A DNA stretch of 44,187 nt, from the NCBI GenBank assembly GCA_009731375.1, contig BJOX01000091.1:368306-412492 (forward strand). Direction: 5' to 3'. Shown piece after piece: positions 8,101 to 18,100 of this stretch; positions within the stretch are counted from its first letter, which is position 1; the number at the start of each line of letters is the position of its first letter. The notes beneath the pieces are model-generated. The model worked only from the letters and a program-made list of their open reading frames with translations. It did no database searches and was not told the origin of the DNA. Source of the DNA: Paulinella micropora. Its lineage: Eukaryota > Cercozoa > Imbricatea > Euglyphida. The position numbers and the translations under genes were made by a program.

Positions 8101-10823
8101 TCTGGGCCCTCAAACGGTTGAGAGAGTATTTATGGGGTGGACCTCAGTTTATAGTAAGGACTGATCACCAGAATTTACTATGGCTGATGAATCATGAACA
8201 GACTGGCCGTCTAGCGAGATGGCAGGCATTCTTGTCATGTTTCAATTTTACAATGGTCCATCTACCCGGCAAGCGAAATGTTGTCGCTGACAGCCTCTCC
8301 AGGCTAGAGTTTCACTCAGAAGTGGCAGCTCTCGTATCATCAGCAGAAATGGAGGATCTATCCCCAGACTGCACATACGAAGTGCATCATATCGAGTCGA
8401 TGCAGATGGCGAGAGGGGTCCGATATAACCGATCGGGTCTACGTCATAGCCCGCAAGGTCCGGATCATGGGATATGTTGTACAGCACATGTCCTCGAGGA
8501 TGCTGAGTGGTCCTATGAAGCATATGAGAATATGAAGGCGGAGATAAAACAAGAAGAGATTAAGCAAGAAGCATATGTGGAACCCCCGCAGGAGAACAAG
8601 GAGGAGTTAGACGAAAACCCTGAGAGGATAGGAGTGCAGCTAGAGGATGGGACTATCCACATAGCCTCACCCACTGCATGGAGACAGCAACAGGCTCTCG
8701 ATCTGGAGTTCAAAGAGCTAATACAGCTATACAAGAACCCGAACGAGCTGAAAATGACGAAGGAGATTAAGGAGCAACAGAAGGAGATGGGGTGGATAGA
8801 CGGTCTCTTGTGGTACAAAGGCCAACACGGGCGCTATGCATCACAACCAGACAAATGGACTCTCTGGGTTCCTGAGAAACTCAGACACATCATTTTTGTC
8901 GCTGCTCATAACTGCCCACTACTGGCGCACCCGGGCCGACAAAGAACGCATATGTTCATTTCGAGACGATTCTGGTGGAAGAAGATGAAGGAGAATATTG
9001 ATGAACAGGTCAATCCATGCAAGACATCCTAAACACCATTGAAGGCGAATTTTGGCCTGATCGGAACTTTTCCTTTACACTTAGGAATGTTCGATTTCTT
9101 ACACACTGATCATGTAGGACCTTTCCCGGTCACGACGGAAGGTTACAGATACCTTCTAACGGCCATAGACAGAGCCACCAACTATGTATGGGTGGTCCCA
9201 GTCAAAGACGTTACGGGCGAAACAACAGCCAAGGCGTTGATTGACAGGATCATCTCACAGATTGGGGTGCCGAGAAAAATATGCTCAGATCGAGGCTCTG
9301 ACTTTAATAATGAAGTCATCGACAAGCTATCTGCATATTACGGCATGAAATGGCAATATGTCACCGCCTATAACCCCAGAGCGAACGGCAAGATAGAGCG
9401 GGTGCATAGACCCCTCAAGGCCGCGCTGAAGATGTATTGTATGAAGAAGGAGAACCAAAAGGCATGGGTGGAGGCAGCATCCTCGTTTGCCTTTGCTATG
9501 AATTGCCTACCCTCTACAGCGTTAGGTGGTTCAAAAGGTTCCGTCTCGCCATACCAATTGGTATATGGGCGTGAGCCCGCCATCCCAGCCTCACTGCTGC
9601 ACCCAAAAGATTCATGGGCAGATCAGGATGAGCTGTTTGGGGTGAGACTTCGGGCGAAGATGGAGGCGGAGCAAATAGTACAGGCGCATAGGGAGGCGGA
9701 GCGCAGGAAGACTGATGCTGAAGGTGTCAGGCAGGCACACCTGGATCAAGTCAGATTTCAGGTCGGGGATATTGTACTACTGTATCATCCTCAGGTTCCT
9801 CAGGGAGTCAGCTCGAAGCTGTTCATCCACTGGAAAGGACCATACCAGATCATGGAACAGATGGGGCCTTTGAATTATAAAATCAGGGGCAGAGGGAAAG
9901 TTCAAATAGTCAATGTACGAAGGCTGATTAAGTATGATCCCTTCCTACTTGAAGATGAGTCCGTTGATCAAGCACTCAAACGGATGGAGGCTGACTTTAA
10001 AGAGGTCCCACCAATCCGTCAGGAGGATATCTCGGAACGGGATGCCTACAGGGCACCAATTGCGGAGAAGGAGGAGGCTGAGCTGGAGAACAAGCGGGCC
10101 ACCGACCGCAAAAGTGCGGCGGGGACTCAGACCCGCAAAAGGGTGGAGTCGAACGTGCCGGAAGGAAAGTTCACGGAGGCGCAAATAAGGAGAGCGCAAA
10201 ATGACCTTATCTACGACCGACCGAGAAAGGCGATAAGGACGGCACGTTCGCAAGGAGTCCATCAAGAGGGGAGCGATGACGGAGATCAAGACCCTCGCGC
10301 GGGCAATGACACTCTCGTTCACCCCAGTTGGAAAGAAGGAGATGCGATTGGACATATTTCATGGGCCAAAGACGCTTTTTACTTGGTGAGGCCTGCGGCT
10401 CAACACGTAGCCGATGACACGCTCTCAGATTTATATCTCATGAGAGTCATGGCAGTACCTCACAAACGCCATACGCGATCGAATCGAATTTCGACTGCGG
10501 CACAAATAATACAACCAGTCTTACATTTCTGGAGGAGTCTGGATCCAGTGGAAGATCCTAAAGTAAGACAATACCTTCCAGTATATAAAGACGCCAAGAA
10601 ACTTGAGACATGGGATGATACCATATCTCCCACAGATAAAGATCATACCGCGTGGACCATACAAGCACTACCACGAGGGGTGCTGGACATTCCTTTTGAC
10701 TTGGCACAAGGCGCAATCCCTCACAAAATTTGGGACGTCCTCGAACAGTCTACCTTAGACTTAACTTTGGTTGGAGGTCCTCCACCAGGTAAAGGAGTCC
10801 GCGCGCGTAAACGGCGTCTATAG
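5046..10823 (+). pseudogene. pol: Pol polyprotein of Ty3 copy 1, interrupted in integrase
   Basis: This is the same architecture as the intact copy at 15123-20909: protease-like (DTM at 5595-5603), unknown region, RT (motif A Asp at 7263; YIDD at 7497-7508), RNase H, integrase (D 9108, D 9288, E 9396) and C-terminal extension. Two lesions lie close together. A 9-bp in-frame deletion near 9012 removes three residues, including the first cysteine of the HHCC finger. A nonsense codon TAA at 9030-9032 stands where copy 2 has AAA. The frame is otherwise open to TAG at 10821. Translation would yield protease, RT and RNase H without integrase. About a dozen and a half residues differ from copy 2, so the copies are over 99% identical by eye. 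Confidence 0.93.
9030..9032 (+). other. Nonsense codon in integrase of copy 1
   Basis: TAA replaces AAA of copy 2 (19113-19115 region), immediately after the Cys of the zinc-finger CxxC. The frame upstream and downstream is the same, so one substitution explains the break. Confidence 0.92.
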
Positions 10824-11633
10824 TAAGTATTTTTTTTCTCTAGAAGTATTGTGGACCTGATCGATTGCGAACATAGCATTGATCCAATATCGTCCCGACA
10901 ACCTTACTTAGATATTAAAGCTACTACAGCATTCATTCTTCTAGAGATTAACAAGACACAGCTGACAAAAAATAGGCATTCTATTCTCTTGCTTCGGCAG
11001 AGACAGACGAGACGGCCACGAAACAGCACCGTTACGGGATCGCTATTTGAGTGAGCGATGGTGTTTCCTGGATACGACCCGCATTAGTACCAGAATGATG
11101 ATCTCATTAAAGACTCTACAGTCTAATCAAGAACTGATATATTTTAATAACATGAACTGCTACACCGGATTCCATCGATCTCTACTTGTATCGGCATATC
11201 GCAAGGTTAGGGCGCACTCAACCCAACTTCGGATATAGTCGTCAGACTTGATCACCTGACACTATATTAAATGATACCGATTTATACAAGGGTATGTCTT
11301 CACAAAAAGTAAATGTATTTATGGAAACCGACGACCGGTTATTACATATATATGGAAATGGCGACATTACATTATTACTCAACCATAAAACATTATACTT
11401 GGACATACTGCACAAATATCTTATCGACAGAAGAAAGAGGAAGATTTTAATATAGATACTGAATGTGCTAGAGTATATATACGATTGGTACCGGGGCAAG
11501 TATCATTGTTGTTTTATAACGGCTAATTCGTGGGTTGATGTATCTTCATACATAACTCTAAACGAATCTTAGTCAGAAAAGAAATCAGTTCAAAGCGTAT
11601 TATGTCGGAAACGAAGTTCCGCCATAAAAAACT
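10824..11633 (+). other. 3' untranslated region of Ty3 copy 1
   Basis: About 810 nt between pol and the polypurine tract. No env-like or other open frame is conserved between the two copies; short frames are broken by indels (for example 3 nt near 11475). A T-run followed by CTCTAG just after pol (10828-10843) looks like a splice acceptor but has no visible partner. Confidence 0.7.
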
Positions 11634-11642
11634 GGGAGGGGG
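11634..11642 (+). other. Polypurine tract, Ty3 copy 1
   Basis: GGGAGGGGG lies 3 nt before LTR 2 (GGGAGGGGG-TAC-TGTGG). The same tract is at 21723-21731 before LTR 3. Confidence 0.8.
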
Positions 11643-11645
11643 TAC

Positions 11646-11863
11646 TGTGGACATCACCCCCCGAATTATCCGGTAAAAAACTTATTTATAGATTTCGTCT
11701 GGCCGGACACGTCTGAAATGCCAATTTGATCCTGGTCTTTTGGCGGCTTTTTGTCTTTGCGTCACTGAGCTAATATAACGAGACATCATTCTCTTTTTTG
11801 AGGACTGTGTTTGGTTATATTACCGACTTACTCTTCCATTGAGCTATCGTTGGGGATAGTACA
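11646..11863 (+). repeat. LTR 2, shared by both Ty3 copies
   Basis: It is 218 bp and identical to LTR 1 as far as I can read. On its left is the polypurine tract of copy 1, and on its right the primer site and leader of copy 2. There is no target duplication around it. Confidence 0.93.
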
Positions 11864-11896
11864 TTTGGAGTCCATAGCTAAAGGCTGATTTCTTTT

Positions 11897-11964
11897 CTGA
11901 TCTGTCGTACAGACATCAGATAAGCACAAATTTATTTTTCGCTGATCTGTCGCACAGACATCAG
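11897..11964 (+). other. Two tandem stem-loops in the leader (copy 2)
   Basis: Positions 11897-11919 and 11942-11964 repeat the paired near-palindromes of copy 1 without change. Confidence 0.55.
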
Positions 11965-12497
11965 ACGAAAACAAACACTCCTACTCATCCTCAAACAAAA
12001 AAACTTACAAACAAGCGATCAATTTGTCACAAGCTGGCATAACCTTTAGCCCTTGTGCACATTTGGCTTCTGTGTGCTCTTCTACAAGACACCAGACCAC
12101 ACCTACTCCACTCCCTCTTGCTGCTTGCATAAAGCCAAGTAGGACAAGTGCGAAACAAACATCAGACAAACACACAGACAGAGGAAAAACGAGCAAAGCA
12201 CTCCCACTCTCTGTTCTGAACCATTTTCCTTGCATTTTCTCTGCAGAAACCAGAGGAGATTACACTGGCATCTCTCACACAAGAGCAAGACAAATATCGA
12301 AGCACTGTCCGACGACAGACTGACTTCTACAAAACAGCTCTTTTGACCAAACTATCGTTATCTCTGTGTAGGGCCTGACGCCCCATAACTATTTCAACAG
12401 AGAAAAGGAAGAAGGAGAAGAAGGTTGCATAGAGTGATAAGAATAACAGAGGAAAAAAAGAAGAAAAAAAAAGCAGACGTGACTCTCATAACATAAG

Positions 12498-15122
12498 ATG
12501 GAAGACGAGAATGAGCAGGCTGGTGTGACACCAACTGATTATGGTCCTAGTGAGGGAGGAGAGGAGCAGGAGACTCAGTACTCAGAAGAGAGGGGGGATA
12601 GAGATGGAGAGGAGAGAGAGGAGTATACGTATACAGCCGATGTAGAGTCGACAGGGGGGGGTAATGCACAAGAAGCGAGTGCAGGTCAGACTGGAGGATC
12701 TCCATTGACAGAGGCAGAGAGAGAGATGGAGGATGTTGGCCAGAATATCCCAAATACATGGGAACAGTTGGCTACATATGATGATGAAGAGTCCTTCTTC
12801 CTTAACTACCCAACCTATTATAAAACACACATCTACATTCCTTACGAGAAAAGGAATAGACCAGGACAAGGTCAAAGCAACCTCCTGATCGAAATTCCCG
12901 GCCTTGCGAAGCCTCTCTTCAACAAAGTGAGGTTTGAGCACGAAAGAGTGCCATTGCAGGATATCAAGTATGGCGACACTCTTACACTGTGCGACATATA
13001 CGACATATCTGCAACACTCTACGCTGCTGTGCTCGTTGCGGAATTTTATGAACGCACAAACATACAGTGGAAAAATAAACGCACAACTGCAGCATGGCTG
13101 TCTGTCTGTGGTGTCCCCACTGATATCAAGAATCTAGAAAGAAAGTTCGAAGGTAGAAACCAAAGTGGCATTGAGTTTGCCCTTGAGGCTTTTGTAACTG
13201 CCTTCACACGGGCTTACAACGAAATGTACAAAGCACTGAAAGACAACACAAGGCAACATCCTGTTTACGAGGAGGTTGACCAGTCTTGTCAGGTGCTTGA
13301 ACGCCTCACACAACTCCATAAGGGCCTCTTTGAGGGGAAGGAGCAAAAACCAACATGGAAACAATGGGCCCACACGAAGAATCACACTCTCATTAAAGGC
13401 CCTCTCACAACAATCCCAAATAATAACAGAGCTGATAAGTCTTCCATGAGAGAAAAGGCACACTTCCTCTCTAGTGCCACAGGGCTTGCACAGTTCGTGA
13501 CTCATCTAGCACGACAGGTGAAAGAAGAAGAGACGAGACAGAAAGAGGAGAAGGAGCAGAAGGAGAAGATAGCTGTGGCAATGGCAGTAGCACGGGTGGC
13601 TCCACAGCCAACGGCTCCACCTACCACATCTAACCCAGCTCCCAAGAAAGCAGGAGGAGGACCCACAGGAGGAGGACCCCAAGGGGGAGGGACAGTAATT
13701 AACTTGACTGACTCCCAGAAGAAAAAGCAGGCGCTGCAGGCAGCCCTAGCTAAAATCAAAATTGGGGGAGGGGGCCTTAAGCTCTATGCTATCACTGCCA
13801 ATGAGGCTGACACAGAGAAGACCCTCATGACTAAGCTCAATGAGATGGACAGATGCTTCCAGCAAAACCAGTGTGAGGTGGAGCAGGAGTATGAAGTCCT
13901 AGAACATCTCTGTGATCGATCCCTCCTTGGAGCTGGTTTTGATCGTATAACTTACGAGAAGTACAGAGGAGAGGAGGAGCTAGCAAGGAAAGGTGGACAT
14001 GCAGAGATGAGTTGTACTCTGGCCATTGCTGCCCTCATTCGATACTTTAAGGCAAGTGGATACCAACACTTGTGCACTGGCACATTGATTGGGTTTGAAA
14101 TTTTCGACTTAGTATCGGAGCAGTTGCAGTCTGTCACTCAGCTTGCATCTGTCTTAACAAATGTGGGCACCCAGTACACTCTCTTTTATAACCACAAAGC
14201 CATACTCCTATATTTCCTCAGTGCTTTGCACGTCTACAACAAAAATAAGCTCACACTGCTCATGCAAGACTGCAAAACCTTCGACAAGGTAAAGCACTTG
14301 AACTTTTTGGAGATGAGCGTCTTTGAGGCCACGACTAAGGCCGTGAGCCCAAAAATGTTGTGGACCGAAGTAATGACCGCTTGTCAGAGGCTCGACAGCC
14401 AGACAGCATCCTTGATCGGTTCTGCATCGGCTTCTGCTCAACCGCAAGCCGCACATACGCAACGATCTCTAGGAAAGCGACCAAGAGAGAACAGTCGTGA
14501 AGCTAACACACCTTGTATTCGTTGGTGGGCACGGGCACAATGCTTCAAACACACAAATAAGAAATGCCCGTACAACCACGATGTCGAGGACACCCGCATC
14601 CGAAACACACTCCTCAAGAACGTACGGTCGGACGAAACCAACACCGTCGCCGTTCTGCGCCGACTGCGCAAGGATCAGGGGTGGAAATTACAGGATGTCG
14701 CGGACCATGACCACGAACTAGCTGACGCGATCAATTCTCTTTTCGCTAGAGATGATCAGAAGACGGCAGCCATAGAAGCCGCAAGTAGAGGAAGAGGTGG
14801 AACACGAGGAAGAGGAGGAGGGAGAGGAATCAATCGAGGAGGAGGAGCCCCTTTCGCACGAGGCACATACACTCGCGGGGGGGAGAGAGGATTTGTGAGA
14901 AGAGGAGGAGGAAGAGGTGTATTTCAAGGTAGAGGAGGAGGAAGATGGGTTGGCCGAGGTGGATACGGCAGCGCAGAGCGCCCGTACCACAGAGATGGGG
15001 GCTGGGCAGACGGCTCGAGCTCAAGCTCGAGTTCCTCAGCACCACAGGCCTATGCGACATCAGGCGCAACCACTACCGACACTGATGCCGACTCAGGTAA
15101 CAGATTTGAGGTAGTCCAATGA
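12498..15122 (+). CDS. gag: Gag-like structural protein, Ty3 copy 2 (874 aa)
   Basis: This is the same product as at 2421-5045. It has the same ATG-free leader and first-ATG start, an acidic N-terminus, a charged helix, a CCCH-like motif (C673, C682, C690, H694) and an RGG box (about 760-841) followed by a Ser-rich, Thr/Asp-rich tail. Residue 455 is Gln here and His in copy 1. The near-total protein conservation, while the leader and 3' region carry indels, suggests recent common origin and possibly selection on Gag. The stop TGA-CTA-G leads in frame into pol. An RGG box plus a CCCH finger would give a nucleocapsid RNA-binding surface; this is inferred, since no standard CCHC knuckle is present. 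Confidence 0.88.
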   Translation: MEDENEQAGVTPTDYGPSEGGEEQETQYSEERGDRDGEEREEYTYTADVESTGGGNAQEASAGQTGGSPLTEAEREMEDVGQNIPNTWEQLATYDDEESFFLNYPTYYKTHIYIPYEKRNRPGQGQSNLLIEIPGLAKPLFNKVRFEHERVPLQDIKYGDTLTLCDIYDISATLYAAVLVAEFYERTNIQWKNKRTTAAWLSVCGVPTDIKNLERKFEGRNQSGIEFALEAFVTAFTRAYNEMYKALKDNTRQHPVYEEVDQSCQVLERLTQLHKGLFEGKEQKPTWKQWAHTKNHTLIKGPLTTIPNNNRADKSSMREKAHFLSSATGLAQFVTHLARQVKEEETRQKEEKEQKEKIAVAMAVARVAPQPTAPPTTSNPAPKKAGGGPTGGGPQGGGTVINLTDSQKKKQALQAALAKIKIGGGGLKLYAITANEADTEKTLMTKLNEMDRCFQQNQCEVEQEYEVLEHLCDRSLLGAGFDRITYEKYRGEEELARKGGHAEMSCTLAIAALIRYFKASGYQHLCTGTLIGFEIFDLVSEQLQSVTQLASVLTNVGTQYTLFYNHKAILLYFLSALHVYNKNKLTLLMQDCKTFDKVKHLNFLEMSVFEATTKAVSPKMLWTEVMTACQRLDSQTASLIGSASASAQPQAAHTQRSLGKRPRENSREANTPCIRWWARAQCFKHTNKKCPYNHDVEDTRIRNTLLKNVRSDETNTVAVLRRLRKDQGWKLQDVADHDHELADAINSLFARDDQKTAAIEAASRGRGGTRGRGGGRGINRGGGAPFARGTYTRGGERGFVRRGGGRGVFQGRGGGRWVGRGGYGSAERPYHRDGGWADGSSSSSSSSAPQAYATSGATTTDTDADSGNRFEVVQ

Positions 15123-15179
15123 CTAGAGAAGGAGGGAGAAAACAGAACAACATGCATTGCACGATACACCGTTGTGCAG
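15120..15179 (+). promoter_or_regulatory. Predicted stop-codon readthrough site, copy 2
   Basis: The TGA at 15120-15122 is followed by CTAG. The distance from the Gag ATG (12498) to any pol codon is a multiple of three, so no frameshift is needed. The intact pol downstream makes this copy the informative one. Confidence 0.68.
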
Positions 15180-18100
15180 GTCCCAACCAAGGGTACCAGT
15201 GAGTCTAAGAGCCCACAGCAGGCCACAGACCAACTCAAAGGTAGTACAATACCAGTACACCCATCACGACAACAAACAGTGCATGCTGCTAATAGGCAGG
15301 CGAGTAAAGCGCTGGCAAAGAGAAAGCAGGCGGGCCTGTCGCAGCCACAGCCGAAGAAAGTAAGAATAGAACCGGCAGTTAATCTTATCAACTTGCCGAG
15401 ACAGACAATAGACAAGGAGGATGGAGGACATCAACCTCTCCTCACGGTCTCAAACAGAGAAAGCAAGGACAATCATCCTTCGCCTGTGAACAATACCCAA
15501 AAAGACATTACAAAAACGGCGGAAAGGGAGGAGGAGGCGAACCTCGAGAAAAGGATACAGATTTTAGAACACAAGCTCCTTGTATTGGCCTTAAAAAGTC
15601 ACCGGCCAGACGCTTTATGCTATACGAACCTTTTTTGTGAAACATTAAATACCTTTATAAACGTTGGTAATGATACTATGGCGAATATTAATATTGTCGG
15701 CCGGAAATTTACTACGAAACACCATGCGTGGTTAGAAACTAATATGAAAAAATCATCTGGCACCTTGAAAGGAGTTAGTAGTCGGACGGATATAACGGGC
15801 ATCATCACTTTAAATTTTAAATTGAAATCCGGACGAGTATATCGAGTGGACTTGTACGTTGTCCCCGAATACCACGGATCTGTTCTTTTGTCGTACGACC
15901 AACTGGCGACAATGAACGTAGTGATTGATTGCGCCGCCAAAAGAGTCATATACGGCGTAGAGCCAGGAGAAGAATATACTGTCGACTCTCTCCATGCTAT
16001 TGACTCATACGAGGCCCTACACCTAGGGGTAGCATCGGAAGGGAAACAGGTGGCCATTACACACGCATATGAGGCATATATGCCAACGGACGCGGTGTCT
16101 AAAGATGGTTCAAACCTGTCAGACAAGAGAGAGGCGGAGGTCTATACGGCTACAGTCTCTACACAATGGGATAAAAAGTCGATAGACGATCTCATTGAAA
16201 AGAGGAAAGAGGAGATTATATGCATGGGAAAAAGGTGCCCATCGTTGGCGAGATTTGAAGAAGGAGCAGGGGCCGATGTATATATTACCAACGGGTATTG
16301 CTTTCACGTAAAGGTGGAAGAGAAGGACAGACAGGAGTTTATACCGAGGAGAAGGGGACGACTCCCTGATATCCCGGCAGAAGATATTAAAAGCTTTATT
16401 ACCGAATTCTGGGGTGACGAGCCTACGTGGCCGCGCTCACTGACAGAAGTGAAAAAGTGCCTGCGCACTCTTTTTGAAAATAATAAACCATATACGGTCA
16501 TACTCCCGTACAATGAGAAGGCGATATGGGCGCAGGAGATACGGGACCGGCTTATTGATCATCCGATACCGGTGCCCTCACGGAAGCAACACTTAGTGGT
16601 GGCTTGTCGTCTCGGGACTCGTGAGCAGAGCAGTGCATACAAGCGGAAGCTCAGAGACCAGGACAAGTTGAAATTGATTCCTCAAGCATTCACATGCTTC
16701 GATGGTTTCTACACCCGAAAAGCTCCGTTGCAATATGCGAGATTAATAGATATGTTGGTAGGTCTGGCGGAGGACGACGAACCAGACACTGCCACATATG
16801 AAAAAACGGGAATGGACGATATATCAGAAGAAGAGTTGGGCTTGGAGGAGGACAGAGCACCCCTCAAGCATCACAAGAGAATGTCAGAGGAGGAGTTTAA
16901 GGCGGCGATAGACGAGAAATTGGCAGGAGGAGCAGGTACGGAGAAGGAGAAAGAGGTTTTGAAAGAGAGATTGAAGGCGAACAAAATGATTTTTGACCCC
17001 CCTCAAGCGGGAGGTGTCAAGCCGGAAGACTTCACCGCGGTTATTTGTAAAATACCAGGTGCTGAGCCTTCACCGGCGCCACGACGGGCAAATCTGAGTA
17101 TACATGAAGCAAAGATCGCAGAAGAACAAGCACGGCAGTTACTCGATGAGGATTTCATTGAGAGATCGACATCTCCAATAGTTTCCCAACCGAGACTGGT
17201 GCCTAAACCGGGAGGAGAATGGCGCTTAACGGTTAACTATGCCCGCGTCAATAAAATTTTAGAGGAGGAACGAAATCCATTACCTACTCTTGAAGAAGGA
17301 AGGCGAGTATTGCGGAACGCCAAGCTATACTCAGTCATTGATCTGAAGAATGGCTTCTGGCAAATTCCACTGGATGAAAAGTCCAGATGGCTGACTGCAT
17401 TTGTAGTAGGAATGGAGATATATCAGTGGAAAGTACTTCCGATGGGACTCAAACAGGCCCCGGGACTCTTTCAGAAAGCGATGCAAAGCATGCTGAGTAG
17501 CAAATATGATGACCAGACAGAGGGAGGTTTCATGAGGAGAAGAGGACAGAAGGCGGGAGAGTACGCATTTTGTTACATCGATGACATTATCGTGTACTCC
17601 AATACGATGGAAGAGCACATCGACCATCTAACAGACATTTTCAGGCGTATCAAACTATTTGGCCTGAAATGTAATTTGAAGAAATGTCAACTCGCAAAGA
17701 CAAGCGTGACATATTTGGGGTACGAAATCTCTTACAATAGAGTCTCGATATCCAAAGAGAAGAGGGAGGAGATCATGAGCCGGCAGAGGCCGAAGAATCG
17801 CACAGAGCTGCACTCATTTCTTGCGATGGCGCAATATTACAGCCAGTTCATACCCAATTGGGGTGCAACTCGGGCTAAGTTGGAGAGAATGATCGACTTC
17901 GGTGATTTTGAGAAGTGGGATGATGAAGCCTTAGAAGCGTACAACACGCTCAAAGATCTCATCTACAAAGATCCGAAGGATGGCGGACTCGTGCTGATGA
18001 TGCCCGACTTTTCGAAGCAATTCGTAGTCGACACAGACGCATCAAAGTTCGCGATCGGCGCAGTCTTACAACAGGAAGATGAGGAGAAAAAGTTGCGCCC

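Larger units (their letters stand above)
1574..11863 (+). mobile_element. Ty3/gypsy-like retrotransposon, copy 1 (integrase broken)
   Basis: A full-length 10,290-bp element: LTR (1574-1791), leader, gag, pol, 3' untranslated region, polypurine tract and LTR (11646-11863). The Pol order protease-RT-RNase H-integrase identifies Ty3/gypsy (Metaviridae). Its 3' LTR is also the 5' LTR of copy 2. The two LTRs of this copy appear identical. Pol is interrupted in the integrase zinc finger. Confidence 0.95.

Noticed and set aside
11242-11499. Minus-strand 85-aa frame in the 3' region of copy 1, and other short frames there, as possible env or accessory genes
   Set aside because: It is not conserved in copy 2 because of an indel. 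No signal peptide or membrane segment typical of Env is present.
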